The notes under the pieces are model-generated. The model was given only the letters and a program-made list of their open reading frames with translations, made no database searches and was not told the DNA's origin. Positions 18,451-27,901 of a stretch of DNA of 64,000 bases are shown here, piece after piece; the stretch's first letter is position 1, and the number at the start of each line of letters is the position of its first letter. Made by a program: the position numbers and the translations under genes. The DNA is from Bacillota bacterium (GTDB taxonomy: Bacteria; Bacillota; Clostridia; Acetivibrionales; JAEXSP01). The stretch spans positions 1-64,000 of the forward strand of contig JAEXSP010000009.1 of NCBI GenBank assembly GCA_023453795.1. Reading direction: 5' to 3'.

Positions 18451-20895
18451 ATGTCTGAGGCTAAGAAAATTGTAAAAAAACAGGTTCTGCCGCTTTTACC
18501 TCTCAGGGGTCTTACAGTGTTTCCTTATATGATTTTGCATTTTGATGTAGGCAGGGTAAAATCCATTAAGGCTTTGGAAGAAGCTATGATAAACAACCAA
18601 CTGATTTTCCTTGTCACACAGAAGGATGCTAAGAATGATTCGCCGGGCGAAGAGGAAATTTTCAATGTTGGTACCATATCGAAGGTCAAACAGCTCCTGA
18701 AGCTTCCGGGGGAAACCATAAGGGTGCTTGTTGAAGGTATAAGCAGGGCTGAAATAGGTGAATATACCCAAACAGAGCCTTTCTTCATGGCAGAGGTAAT
18801 TGAAAGGATTTATGTTACAGGGCAGGAGAACGAGGTTGAACTTGAAGCCATTAAAAGAAAGGTTGTCTCAACCTTCGAAGAATACAGCAAGCTGAGCGGA
18901 AGGGTAACTCCGGAAACAGTTTTGTCTGTTACTTCAATTGATGATGCGGGACAGTTATCCGATATTGTGACATCCAATATGGTTTTGAAGGTTGAACAAA
19001 AACAGGAGATTCTTGATATTTTTCACCCGAAAGACAGATTGGAAAAGCTGTTGGAAATAATGATGAAGGAAATAGAGATACTCGAGATAGAAAAAAACAT
19101 AAGCGCAAAGGTACGCAAACAGATAGACAAAACCCAAAAGGAATACTACCTGAGGGAACAGCTTAAGGCGATTCAGAACGAACTTGGCGACAAGGACGGA
19201 ATCACAGGCGAGGTTGAGGAATATAAGGCTAAAATGAAGGAAGCTGATCTTCCTGAAGAGGCAGAAAAGAAAGTATTGAAGGAATTGGACAGATTATTGA
19301 AGATGCCGTCAGGTTCGGCTGAAGGTTCAGTAATCAGAACATACCTTGATCTTATTCTGGAACTTCCCTGGAATAAGACTACCGAGGAGAGTATTGACCT
19401 TAAGAAGGCTCAGGAGATCCTTGATGACGAGCACTACGGACTTGAAAAAGTTAAAGAGAGAATAGTTGAGTACCTGGCAATAAGGAAGCTCAAAAACAGC
19501 CTCAAAGGCCCTATTCTTTGCCTTGCAGGCCCTCCGGGGGTTGGTAAGACGTCAATTGCGAAGTCTATTGCGAAAGCCCTTAACAGGAATTACGTAAGGA
19601 TGTCCCTGGGCGGAGTGAAGGATGAGGCTGAAATAAGAGGTCACAGAAGGACCTATGTCGGTGCAATGGCAGGAAGAATAATTACGGCTGTAAAACAGTC
19701 AGGTTCAAAGAATCCTTTGATACTATTGGATGAAATAGACAAAATGAGCAGTGATTTCAGGGGCGACCCGGCTTCAGCCATGCTTGAGGTTCTCGACGGC
19801 GAGCAGAACTTTGCATTCAGGGATCATTATCTGGAATTGCCTTTTGACCTTTCGGATGTCATGTTCCTGACGACTGCCAATAATCTCGATACAGTCCCAA
19901 GACCTCTGCTTGACAGGATGGAGATTATAAACATTACAAGCTACACGGAAGAGGAAAAGGTCAATATTGCAATGAAGTACCTGGTGCCCAAACAGATTAA
20001 AGCACACGGACTGAAAAAGAGCAATATGAAAATGGATGAGCCTGCAGTAAGGGATGTCATAAACTTTTACACCAGGGAAGCGGGAGTAAGAAGCCTTGAA
20101 AGGGAGATTGCGACTGTATGCAGGAAGGTTGCCAAAACACTGATATCAGAGAACAGGAAATCGCTTAAGGTGACCTCCGCCAATTTGGAAAAATACCTTG
20201 GGACTAAAAGATTCAGATATGATAAGGCAAATGAAAAAGATGAGGTCGGAATTGCAACCGGTCTTGCATGGACTCCTGTAGGAGGGGATACCCTTTCTAT
20301 CGAGGTCAACCTCATGAACGGCAATGGCAAGCTTGAACTGACCGGACAGCTCGGCGATGTGATGAAAGAATCTGCGAAAGCGGGTATGAGCTTTATCCGT
20401 TCCAGAGTTGATGAGTTTAAGATAGACAAGGAATTCCACAACAAGTATGATATTCATGTTCACGTACCTGAAGGAGCTATTCCAAAGGACGGGCCGTCTG
20501 CAGGAATAACTCTTGCCATAGCCATGATATCGGCTTTAACAGGAATACCTGTAAAGAAGAATGTTGCAATGACCGGAGAAATTACCCTCAGGGGAAGAGT
20601 GCTTCCTATAGGAGGCTTGAAGGAAAAGGTTCTTGCGGCGAATAGAGCGGGAATTGATACAATCATAATCCCTATGGATAACAGGAAGGACATTGACGAT
20701 ATTCCTGAGAACGTAAGGAAAAAGATCAAATTTGTTTTTGCTTCAGATATGGATACGGTCATCAGCACTGCTTTATCAAAGCAAAAAGCTAAAAAAACCA
20801 CAGTCAAGGTAAACAGCGAAGAAACCGGGATAATAATTCCTGATAACGGTATTATAGAAGATATCGGGCATGGAATGACTGTTGGCAAACAATAA
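18451..20895 (+). CDS. lon: ATP-dependent protease Lon
   Basis: Complete 814-residue LonA. The N-terminal substrate-binding domain ([20 protein letters not shown]), the helical linker ([20 protein letters not shown]) and the AAA+ module with [19 protein letters not shown] (~residue 360) and LLDEIDKM are present. The C-terminal serine protease domain has [10 protein letters not shown] (catalytic Ser ~680) and the lysine in [10 protein letters not shown]. It degrades misfolded and regulatory proteins in the cytoplasm. The start follows AAAGAGGGGATGG. No CIRCE element was seen upstream. It ends at a bidirectional terminator shared with the convergent next gene. Confidence 0.98.
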   Translation: MSEAKKIVKKQVLPLLPLRGLTVFPYMILHFDVGRVKSIKALEEAMINNQLIFLVTQKDAKNDSPGEEEIFNVGTISKVKQLLKLPGETIRVLVEGISRAEIGEYTQTEPFFMAEVIERIYVTGQENEVELEAIKRKVVSTFEEYSKLSGRVTPETVLSVTSIDDAGQLSDIVTSNMVLKVEQKQEILDIFHPKDRLEKLLEIMMKEIEILEIEKNISAKVRKQIDKTQKEYYLREQLKAIQNELGDKDGITGEVEEYKAKMKEADLPEEAEKKVLKELDRLLKMPSGSAEGSVIRTYLDLILELPWNKTTEESIDLKKAQEILDDEHYGLEKVKERIVEYLAIRKLKNSLKGPILCLAGPPGVGKTSIAKSIAKALNRNYVRMSLGGVKDEAEIRGHRRTYVGAMAGRIITAVKQSGSKNPLILLDEIDKMSSDFRGDPASAMLEVLDGEQNFAFRDHYLELPFDLSDVMFLTTANNLDTVPRPLLDRMEIINITSYTEEEKVNIAMKYLVPKQIKAHGLKKSNMKMDEPAVRDVINFYTREAGVRSLEREIATVCRKVAKTLISENRKSLKVTSANLEKYLGTKRFRYDKANEKDEVGIATGLAWTPVGGDTLSIEVNLMNGNGKLELTGQLGDVMKESAKAGMSFIRSRVDEFKIDKEFHNKYDIHVHVPEGAIPKDGPSAGITLAIAMISALTGIPVKKNVAMTGEITLRGRVLPIGGLKEKVLAANRAGIDTIIIPMDNRKDIDDIPENVRKKIKFVFASDMDTVISTALSKQKAKKTTVKVNSEETGIIIPDNGIIEDIGHGMTVGKQ

Positions 20896-20898
20896 ACT

Positions 20899-20937
20899 AA
20901 AAAGATCTAAGGGGCATCCTGCCTCTTGGATCTTTTT
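20899..20937. terminator. Bidirectional terminator between lon and the convergent gene
   Basis: AAAAAGATCTAAGGGGCA pairs with TGCCTCTTGGATCTTTTT with wobble pairs; flanking A and T runs make it work on both strands. Confidence 0.88.
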
Positions 20938-21467
20938 CAGTATTTCTGGTTGATATAGCTGTCGACAACAGAATCTCGTATCTCGGGTGAAAAGACATTT
21001 TCCTCTTTAAGCATTTGCAATATATGTTCATTCTTCGAATGCAGCACCAGGTTGTCAAAGTCTTCAAAAACCATTTCAAATAGCTTTTTTTTAAGGTTCG
21101 GAGACTTAACTCTTACGAAATATGCTTCAACGCCGCGGAAATCAATTATCTTCAATAATTTCTCCGTAGCCTGGTCCTTTTTGAAATAATAATGGTCGGC
21201 AAGCTCGAAATATTCTTCTCTGGCCTGGTGGGACTTTTTAAGGTTATGTGCCATCTTTTGATAGTACTTTGCAAGAACATTATAGTATTGGTAATTGTAT
21301 ATTGCTTTCTTTTCGTTGTCTACCCGCTGAAAAGGCTTTATATCAATTGAGTTTATAAACTGATAGTTTGCCCGGATAAACTCATCCTTTGTAAGGTCAC
21401 CCTTAGTATATTGGTCTATGAGACTCTGTCTGTTTTTTAAAAATTGTTCAAATTTATTATTTTGCAT
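20937..21467 (-). CDS. Conserved hypothetical protein (all-helical, clostridial)
   Basis: A 176-residue soluble, mostly helical protein starting MQNNKFEQFLKNRQSLIDQY and rich in Lys, Tyr and Phe (ALAKYYQKMAHNLKK-type helices). It lacks a signal peptide, membrane segment or catalytic motif. I recognise its look as a conserved clostridial family of unknown function (possibly DUF6648) but cannot confirm that. It is convergent with lon, shares its terminator and is divergent from the membrane-TPR gene. No function is proposed. Confidence 0.7.
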   Translation of the reverse strand: MQNNKFEQFLKNRQSLIDQYTKGDLTKDEFIRANYQFINSIDIKPFQRVDNEKKAIYNYQYYNVLAKYYQKMAHNLKKSHQAREEYFELADHYYFKKDQATEKLLKIIDFRGVEAYFVRVKSPNLKKKLFEMVFEDFDNLVLHSKNEHILQMLKEENVFSPEIRDSVVDSYINQKY

Positions 21468-21779
21468 TTCTCAACCGCCGTTTGAAATTAGTTCCAATAA
21501 TAGCATTCCTAATAATATTAAAATATATCGCTGAAAAAGTAAACATTTATGGATTAGGACCTTATGCCAAAAATTTCATTGAAGTTTTTTTAAATGATGC
21601 CGATATAATAAACGAGTTTTATTTTCTATTTTGAAAAAAAGCAGGAATTATTATTTTTTATATCGAATATTAAAAGACAAAAGGCAGCTTGCTTAATATA
21701 ATCTGATGTTATTTCCGTTTTTATTCAAAATAATATCTGTTTTTACATAAGAAAAGGTATGGGGTAGGAGGGTGCACGT
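21468..21779. other. Intergenic region between divergent genes (312 bp)
   Basis: AT-rich spacer that must hold the promoters of the minus-strand helical protein and the plus-strand membrane-TPR protein. No ORF, RNA gene, convincing consensus promoter or repeat was recognised. Confidence 0.5.
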
Positions 21780-22799
21780 ATGGTTATATATTTCATTATT
21801 GTTTTAGGTATCGTTGCTATCATTTCGGTGGCTTTCGGTGCACTCTTAAACAAAAATAAGCTGCTCAGCCTGCATACTATTTTTGCAATTGCCTTTAGTT
21901 CCATAATTATAAGTGCTGCCATGCCGTTTGTTTTTGGCAGATTTATTTCCCAAAGCGGGCAAGTGACATTTGATAGAAATTTTATTTTGGCTGTAGTAAT
22001 TTCATTGGTCATATACGCCGCAGCCCTCCTTTTATCAACAGGTCTGATATCGGCCTTTACCTCAGGAGAAAAAGGAAAAGAATCCGAAGAAAATGTCACT
22101 AATAAGAAAAAATGGAATAGAAAGAAAAATTTACTTGCATTCATCGAAGAACAAACAGCAGGGGAAGAAGTGGAACCGGAAGGTGCTGTTTTACAAGCCT
22201 TTGAGCCCGATCAGACTGAAAAACAGACTGACATGACGCAAGCGGGGTATGAAAATATCTTTGAGAAATCTGTTGACAGTGGACAAAATATTGATAAAAT
22301 GGGAGTAGAAACAATAGATATAATAGGTGATGCTGTCGAAGATACAGCAAATCCTAATATAAATGGTTTACACCTTGACGATTCTTACGACAAAAACGGA
22401 AATAATGCAATAAATATGGATGAGCTTGGAATCGGTGAGGATTTCAGTTTAAATAACGAACAGGAAATTCAACACATTAATTTAGAAAAAAATGCAGATA
22501 ATATTAATGATGATTCACCGAACGAATCACCAACCATAGAGGAATTTATCGATAAAGCGTTTGATCTTAAAACAGAGGGCAATTATGAAGAAGCTGTATT
22601 GAATTATATGTATGCTTTGGAAAAAGGGCCTGAGAAGGAATTGGTTTTCTGGATTATACTTGACATATGTGTATTGTATAAGAACTTGGGACAAGCTGAA
22701 TTGGCTGCGGAAATATTGGAAGGTTACATAAGCAATTACGGTGATTTGATGGATGAATCGGTAAAGATGGAGATTGAACGGAACTTGTCATATACTTGA
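21780..22799 (+). CDS. Membrane-anchored protein with acidic linker and C-terminal TPR-like region
   Basis: 339 residues, family not recognised. Three hydrophobic helices occupy roughly residues 2-22, 30-52 and 62-85. A lysine-rich stretch follows (KKKWNRKKN), then a long, poorly conserved acidic region with many Asn, Asp and Glu (~110-245), and finally a TPR-like pair of helices (FDLKTEGNYEEAVLNYMYAL, AELAAEILEGYISNYG). The layout suggests a membrane scaffold with a cytoplasmic protein-binding end. It is followed after 50 bp by a PRC-barrel protein that probably shares its transcript. Confidence 0.7.
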   Translation: MVIYFIIVLGIVAIISVAFGALLNKNKLLSLHTIFAIAFSSIIISAAMPFVFGRFISQSGQVTFDRNFILAVVISLVIYAAALLLSTGLISAFTSGEKGKESEENVTNKKKWNRKKNLLAFIEEQTAGEEVEPEGAVLQAFEPDQTEKQTDMTQAGYENIFEKSVDSGQNIDKMGVETIDIIGDAVEDTANPNINGLHLDDSYDKNGNNAINMDELGIGEDFSLNNEQEIQHINLEKNADNINDDSPNESPTIEEFIDKAFDLKTEGNYEEAVLNYMYALEKGPEKELVFWIILDICVLYKNLGQAELAAEILEGYISNYGDLMDESVKMEIERNLSYT

Positions 22800-22849
22800 T
22801 GCAATCATTTAACCGTAGGCAAGTGAAATTTAAGGGGGTATATCAAGTA

Positions 22850-23842
22850 ATGAAAAAGACTCAGGAAATTATAAGCTTACCTATTATCAGCATATCTGAC
22901 GGTATGGAGATCGGAAAGGTCAAAAGCATAATAATCAATGCTGATAAAGGAGCCATTGACTACATAGATGTTGATGGCGGGATACAAAGCCTAAGCACAA
23001 GGGTCATTCCTACAGAGAACATTCTAGGCATTGGTGAATATGCTCTCACAATAGAAGATGAAACAGCTATAATAGACATTAACAAAATTCCTGCAGCAAT
23101 AGATTTGATTCAGAAAAATGTCCAGGTCAAAGGAACTAAGGTGCTTACTAAAAAAGGCAATCTGATTGGTGAAATAGGCGACATTTACATTGACGAAAAT
23201 GATGTTTGCAGGATTTCCGGTCTTGAGTTCATTGCAGACGCCACCCAGAAAAGAATACGCATAATACCCAGAGAATCTGTTATAACCTTTGGGAAAAATC
23301 TTATTGTTGTAAAAGAAGATGTGGAGAGCTCATTACTTGATAGACCTACACAGTTAGGATCCGGCGGTGGTTTCTCCGATAACGAAAAAAAAAATCTGAC
23401 AACATTTGATAATATTAACCAGCCATATGAATACATGCCGGTTCAAAATGAAGCCGCTTATGTTACTGAGAAGCAGACAAGCGAAGGGGAGAATGTCTTA
23501 AATGCTTCGATTCCCCAGGAAAATATTACAGTCAGTGATAATGCTGAAAGCAGCATCACTGGTCAGGAGGCCCCCGCTTTCGGGGGAGGGTTTCCCGAAA
23601 ATGAAGTTTATACTGAGGCGAATACTGAAGAGCTTGATGATCCTTCAGAACAAAGCAATGCGGCGAGTTTATTCGAACAAAGGCAACGCCAGTATCTTAA
23701 TGGCAGAAGGGCTACCAAAACAATAACAGATAACCAAGGCAATATACTTGTAACTGAAGGCGTGTTGATAGACGATCAGATAATAGATGCGGCAAAAGCA
23801 AGTGGGAAGCTGATTGAACTTGTTATGAACAACAAGGCTTAA
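22850..23842 (+). CDS. PRC-barrel domain-containing protein
   Basis: 330 residues from ATG 22850, chosen because AAGGGGGT lies 10 nt upstream; the frame is open further left but overlaps the previous gene. Two PRC-barrel repeats are visible: SLPIISISDGMEIGKVKSII (~residues 8-80) and VLTKKGNLIGEIGDIYIDEN (~85-160). The remaining half is low-complexity and acidic, with Gly-rich tracts (GSGGGFSDNE, AFGGGFPENE). A short conserved tail (LFEQRQRQYLNGRRATKTI) follows. PRC-barrels occur in RNA-processing, photosynthetic and sporulation proteins; the role here is unknown. Closed by a terminator. Confidence 0.78.
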   Translation: MKKTQEIISLPIISISDGMEIGKVKSIIINADKGAIDYIDVDGGIQSLSTRVIPTENILGIGEYALTIEDETAIIDINKIPAAIDLIQKNVQVKGTKVLTKKGNLIGEIGDIYIDENDVCRISGLEFIADATQKRIRIIPRESVITFGKNLIVVKEDVESSLLDRPTQLGSGGGFSDNEKKNLTTFDNINQPYEYMPVQNEAAYVTEKQTSEGENVLNASIPQENITVSDNAESSITGQEAPAFGGGFPENEVYTEANTEELDDPSEQSNAASLFEQRQRQYLNGRRATKTITDNQGNILVTEGVLIDDQIIDAAKASGKLIELVMNNKA

Positions 23843-23856
23843 CATTTATTGATGAT

Positions 23857-23892
23857 AAAGGGAGTATAAAACTACGTTGTTTTATACTCTTT
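23857..23892 (+). terminator. Rho-independent terminator
   Basis: GAGTATAAAAC (23862-23872) pairs perfectly with GTTTTATACTC (23879-23889), with flanking AAAG/CTTT, followed by a T-rich tail. Confidence 0.75.
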
Positions 23893-23951
23893 AATTTAAT
23901 TGAATTGTTTGCAAAAGATGAACTTATTAATTCATTTATGGAGTGACCCTT

Positions 23952-25313
23952 GTGTTTAAAACTCATAAAAAACGGACTATTTTTCTTCTAATTCTAATGC
24001 AGACCTTCTTAGCGATTGCAGCAGGTCTTACTTTAGTTTTTCTGATTTCGCACAATCGATTGCCTTCAAGGGTTTATGTAGAGAATACAAATATCGGGGG
24101 GCTCAACAAGAATGAAGCCGCTCAAAAGCTTGATAAGGCCTTGGGCAGTACAATCACCGGCAAAACATTTAAACTGAAATTCGAGAAAAAGATATATGAG
24201 ATTAAATACAGTGATATTGATGCCGCAATAGACAGCAAGGCAACAGTGGATTCGGCTTATGGTCATGGGAACGGACGCATTTTGGCAAACCTTTTCAACG
24301 GAAACTTTTCTCTGAAAGACAAGGATATTTCTCCGGTAATCACATTTAATGAAGGCAAGTTAAGAGAAAAACTGAAGGACTTCAATGTTATTCTTAACCG
24401 CAGCAGGAAAAATGCATATATTTATTTAGACGGAAAAAAAGTAGTAAAGGTGCCTGGAAAATTAGGGTACAGGTTCAATATGAGTAATGCAGTAAATAAA
24501 ATTCGCAAAGATATTAGCAAGGACATGGAATCCCCTGTTGAATTCAAAATAAGTAACAATTATGAGATTTCAACTCTTGTACCAAAGATAACCATTAAAG
24601 ATTTTAACGGAATAGATGAAATTATTGCTCAGTATACAACCAAAATAACAGATATGGATAATGCCGATTCAATAAAACAGGCAGTTTCGGCAGTTAATAA
24701 TTCCATAATATACTCTACCCATTCACATAACGGACAGGGATCAATTTTTTCTTTCAATAAGCACCTGCAAAAAGCCAACCTTTTAAGAGCACAAAATAAT
24801 GAAGGCTATAACCAGGTTGCATCCACCCTTTATGCTGCAATACTGATTGCAGGCATCGACCAAAATACCATTACCAGAACACCGCATGAGGAAACAGTAG
24901 ACTATATTGAGCCGGGGTTAGATGCATGCGTTTTGTCGGATTCCGGGGATCTTAATTTCCAGAATACGCTGGACGGCACGATCCTTGTTATCGCTGAAGT
25001 AAAAGGGGACAAGGTAATTGTAAGCATATTGGGGAAAAGACTGAATAATTCGTCCAACTCAATCAAAACTGAGGTGCAGCAAAGGTATACACCTACAGTA
25101 ATCAATACGGAGAACCAGGATCTGAAGCCCGGAGAGAAGAAAATGATAAGCCAGGGTAAGGAAGGGTTGAAAGTAAACGTATACAGAGTAATGCTTTCAG
25201 GCGGTCAGGAAGTAGACAGGCAATTGCTTTACTACGATCAGTACAAGCCTATTGATGCAGTTGTCCAGATCGGCCCTAATACAAACTGGCATGATAGCGG
25301 CATTTCCAAATAG
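23952..25313 (+). CDS. VanW family protein with peptidoglycan-binding-like N-terminal domain
   Basis: About 453 residues: a short cytoplasmic N-terminus, one signal-anchor helix (TIFLLILMQTFLAIAAGLTL), then an extracytoplasmic domain of the kind found before VanW (NTNIGGLNKNEAAQKL). The VanW module has EGYNQVASTLYAAILIAGID, VDYIEPGLDACV and LDGTILVIAEVKGDKV. A C-terminal G5-like strand region (VNVYRVMLSGGQEVDRQLLY) follows. The family is surface-associated and widespread in Clostridia; despite the name it does not by itself imply vancomycin resistance. Start GTG 23952 has GGAG 8 nt upstream; an earlier GTG (23943) overlaps that site. Stand-alone gene with its own terminator. Confidence 0.85.
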   Translation: MFKTHKKRTIFLLILMQTFLAIAAGLTLVFLISHNRLPSRVYVENTNIGGLNKNEAAQKLDKALGSTITGKTFKLKFEKKIYEIKYSDIDAAIDSKATVDSAYGHGNGRILANLFNGNFSLKDKDISPVITFNEGKLREKLKDFNVILNRSRKNAYIYLDGKKVVKVPGKLGYRFNMSNAVNKIRKDISKDMESPVEFKISNNYEISTLVPKITIKDFNGIDEIIAQYTTKITDMDNADSIKQAVSAVNNSIIYSTHSHNGQGSIFSFNKHLQKANLLRAQNNEGYNQVASTLYAAILIAGIDQNTITRTPHEETVDYIEPGLDACVLSDSGDLNFQNTLDGTILVIAEVKGDKVIVSILGKRLNNSSNSIKTEVQQRYTPTVINTENQDLKPGEKKMISQGKEGLKVNVYRVMLSGGQEVDRQLLYYDQYKPIDAVVQIGPNTNWHDSGISK

Positions 25314-25328
25314 ACGATGAAAAAAATA

Positions 25329-25354
25329 AAAGGAGCAGAATCGCCTGCTCCTTT
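25329..25354. terminator. Rho-independent terminator between convergent genes
   Basis: AAAGGAGCAG (25329-25338) pairs with CTGCTCCTTT (25345-25354) around AATCGC; A-rich on the left and T-rich on the right, so it can serve both the VanW gene and the minus-strand mecA-like gene. Confidence 0.85.
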
Positions 25355-25367
25355 GTTTTATGCAAAT

Positions 25368-25994
25368 TTAGAAATAATTGCTTATGACTTCTAATGCATT
25401 ATAATCTATGATTTTTGTTCCGTGCTCGTTAAGGAGCCCGTCATAAAACATAACATTTGCTACTTTTCTCCCGAAATCACTTAAAATAGCTTCAAATGCC
25501 TTGTTATCATCCGGGTTGAAATTATTTCTTGCAAGTACCATGTAGTAAGTATTCTTATATTTGTAAAGCGAGCTTTCCCCTGTGTATGCCGGCATCAACT
25601 GGCGGCAGAGAGCACATATGTCCTCGAAATCATTAAATGAGTATATCATTATAGAAGAGAGAATCTTGTGGTTTTTTTTCTTTACCCTAAGGTCGTTCTT
25701 TTTGAATCTGTTTTTAATATACTTATGGATCGATTCAAAATCACCGTCTTCGTCTATTCTTGTTATCGTAATCACAAACCCTTCGCCTGAATCGGGGATG
25801 GCTTCTATGGCTAATTGCGAGTCGGAAGTATTAAAACCGAATTCGATTTCAGCCTGTTCCATCATATCCCAGAATAATTCCTGTGCCGCAGGAGAATTAT
25901 AATTCAGAGAGCTGAGATCTATATTCCGCTCTTCCAAATCATCTATAGATATAGTGACTTTAATGACATTGTCATTTACTCTTTCGATTTTCAT
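25368..25994 (-). CDS. mecA: MecA-like adaptor protein
   Basis: About 208 residues from MKIERVNDNVIKVTISIDDL. It has the MecA N-terminal degron-binding domain (LEERNIDLSSLNYNSPAAQE), an acidic middle, and a C-terminal domain (SLYKYKNTYYMVLARNNFNP) like the ClpC-binding half of Bacillus MecA/YpbH. MecA proteins deliver substrates to the ClpCP protease and activate ClpC assembly. The ATG at 25994 matches the family N-terminus; a GTG four codons upstream is also possible. Monocistronic, divergent from maf. Confidence 0.85.
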   Translation of the reverse strand: MKIERVNDNVIKVTISIDDLEERNIDLSSLNYNSPAAQELFWDMMEQAEIEFGFNTSDSQLAIEAIPDSGEGFVITITRIDEDGDFESIHKYIKNRFKKNDLRVKKKNHKILSSIMIYSFNDFEDICALCRQLMPAYTGESSLYKYKNTYYMVLARNNFNPDDNKAFEAILSDFGRKVANVMFYDGLLNEHGTKIIDYNALEVISNYF

Positions 25995-26261
25995 CTTTAT
26001 CACCAACTGTCTAATAATATTTTACGGTTCATACAAACTTTTATATTTAGTCTCTTATTTTACTATCATGTCAGGGGCGATTCAACCCCGCAAATAATGG
26101 ATAAAACTTTTAAATGCGTTAATGATACTTTATTAAATATATTATACTTCCTGTAAAGAAAAAAGAGAAGAAAAATTATTTTGCAATAAATTTCTTATTT
26201 TTTACAATAAACAACATTTGCCAGAGTTTTACCTTATAATGAAATATTAGTCATATTAGAT

Positions 26262-26280
26262 TATTTGATTTACTCAAATA
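26262..26280. repeat. Inverted repeat in the mecA-maf divergent spacer
   Basis: TATTTGA (26262-26268), 5 bp, TCAAATA (26274-26280). The 418-bp spacer is very AT-rich and otherwise holds only the maf promoter; this dyad could be a regulator site. No ORF is visible there. Confidence 0.35.
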
Positions 26281-26338
26281 CTAATGTCGTGAAATCTATT
26301 ATATTTTAACGTTAAAACTCTAAAATATAGACATAATG

Positions 26339-26367
26339 TTGAAAATGGTTTGTTGTATAGTTATAAT
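26339..26367 (+). promoter_or_regulatory. Vegetative promoter of the maf-radC-mre cluster
   Basis: TTGAAA (26339-26344), a 17-bp spacer, TATAAT (26362-26367), 46 bp before the maf ATG. Confidence 0.75.
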
Positions 26368-26412
26368 GGAAATAGTATGGTTGAACTTATTAATATTTGT
26401 TTATGAGGTTCT

Positions 26413-26988
26413 ATGAAAGATATAATACTTGCATCTGCTTCACCCAGACGTATGGATTTGCTAAGGCAGGTAGGCCTCGAATTCAGAGTTGAGCCTTCAA
26501 ATATCGATGAAAAAAACGATATGGGGTGCAGTGCGGAACAATTGGTAAAAAAGCTGTCATACGAAAAAGCTTTGAGCGTAGCAAAGAGCATAAAGACGGA
26601 TTCAATGGTAATAGGCGCCGATACTGTCGTTTTCAGGGGAAATATATTGGGAAAGCCTGAGGATAAGATTCAAGCTTATGAAATGTTGAAATTCCTTCAG
26701 GGCGACTGGCATGAGGTCATTACCGGGCTGTCGGTAATAGAATGCTCCAGTATGAAAAACGTTACTTGCTGCGAAACAACACGTGTGAAGATGAGGACAA
26801 TGACCGACCGGCTAATTAAAGCCTATATTGACACCGGGGAACCCATGGATAAAGCCGGGGCCTATGGAATACAGGGCTTTGGTGCTCTACTTGTGGAAAA
26901 AATCGAGGGTTGTTATTTTAACGTGGTCGGACTGCCTCTTCAGAAGCTAAGCGTGGTGCTTGAAGAGTTTGGAGTAAAGATTTTATGA
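26413..26988 (+). CDS. maf: Maf family nucleoside-triphosphate pyrophosphatase
   Basis: 191 residues. Maf motifs ILASASPRRMDLLRQVGL (residues 4-21), SYEKALSVA, VIGADTVV (catalytic Asp), GKPEDKIQAYEML and KAGAYGIQGFGALLVEKIEG are all present. Maf enzymes hydrolyse modified or canonical NTPs to NMP and pyrophosphate and are linked to septum-formation arrest. The gene is first in the maf-radC-mreBCD-min order conserved in Firmicutes. A weak ribosome site (GAGGTT) precedes the ATG. Confidence 0.94.
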   Translation: MKDIILASASPRRMDLLRQVGLEFRVEPSNIDEKNDMGCSAEQLVKKLSYEKALSVAKSIKTDSMVIGADTVVFRGNILGKPEDKIQAYEMLKFLQGDWHEVITGLSVIECSSMKNVTCCETTRVKMRTMTDRLIKAYIDTGEPMDKAGAYGIQGFGALLVEKIEGCYFNVVGLPLQKLSVVLEEFGVKIL

Positions 26989-27125
26989 ATAAAATCAGTT
27001 GACAGTGTCAAAGGCAGACAGGGTTGATAAATAGTTTCAGGGTTCGAGTAAGAAACGTAGTAAGTTAAGCCGAATTGAACGAAGGAATGTACCTTGAACT
27101 GAAATCTGAAGGTTGGGGGCATTTT

Positions 27126-27824
27126 ATGAAAGATGGCAAGAAATTGAAGATGAAAGAGCTTCCTGCCAGTGAAAGACCTTATGAGAAGCTTGAGAAATCA
27201 GGCGCTGAGGCTTTGTCGGATGCAGAGCTGATGGCTATCATTATAAAGACAGGAAGCAAAACCGAGACATCTGTTGCAGTAGCACAGAAGCTGCTGAAGC
27301 AGGGCTCCGATGAAGGGTTGAACGGCCTGCATGAACTCTCGCTTGAACAGCTTAAGAAAATAAGCGGTATAGGAAGGGTTAAGGCACTTCAAATAAAGGC
27401 TGTTATGGAACTCTCAAAGAGAGCAGCACTGTCAGGTATGGGGGACAAAATAGTAATAAAATGTCCCGAAGACGTTAGCAGGATTATGATGGAAGAAATG
27501 AGACACTTAAAGAAAGAAGTTTTTAAAGTTATACTGCTTAACACAAAAAACAGAATAATCAGAACCGTAGTGGTTTCGACAGGAAGCTTGAATGCATCCA
27601 TTGTACATCCGAGGGAGGCTTTCAGTGAGGCAGTGAAATCAGGTGCTTCATGCGTAATCTTCGTACATAATCACCCAAGCGGCGATCCTGAACCAAGTAA
27701 AGAGGATATTGAAACGACAGGGAGACTGACTGAAGCGGGAAATGTGCTGGGGATTGGTGTGATAGACCACATAATTATAGGAAACGGCAAATACATAAGC
27801 CTTAAGGAAAAAGGGTTTATATGA
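27126..27824 (+). CDS. radC: RadC family protein (JAB/MPN domain)
   Basis: About 232 residues. An N-terminal UPF0758 helix-hairpin-helix region (LPASERPYEKLEKSGAEALS, KKISGIGRVKALQIKAVMEL) is followed by the JAMM metalloprotease-like core with SASCVIFVHNHPSGDPEPSKED-type sequence, whose zinc motif HNHPSGDPEPSKED begins near residue 180. Despite the historical name it is not an established DNA-repair enzyme; function unknown. The start at 27126 follows GGTTGGGGG; an upstream ATG would add a non-conserved leader. It lies between maf and mreB as in Bacillus. Confidence 0.93.
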   Translation: MKDGKKLKMKELPASERPYEKLEKSGAEALSDAELMAIIIKTGSKTETSVAVAQKLLKQGSDEGLNGLHELSLEQLKKISGIGRVKALQIKAVMELSKRAALSGMGDKIVIKCPEDVSRIMMEEMRHLKKEVFKVILLNTKNRIIRTVVVSTGSLNASIVHPREAFSEAVKSGASCVIFVHNHPSGDPEPSKEDIETTGRLTEAGNVLGIGVIDHIIIGNGKYISLKEKGFI

Positions 27825-27901
27825 TTACAAAGAATAAAATTGCCGGCGAGGTTGCTTTATAAACATAGGATAGTTTTCATAATATACAGGAGGATTAGAT
27901 A

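Noticed and set aside
23952..25313. Vancomycin-resistance determinant
   Set aside because: VanW-family proteins are common in Clostridia; no vanHAX, vanRS or vanY genes accompany it.
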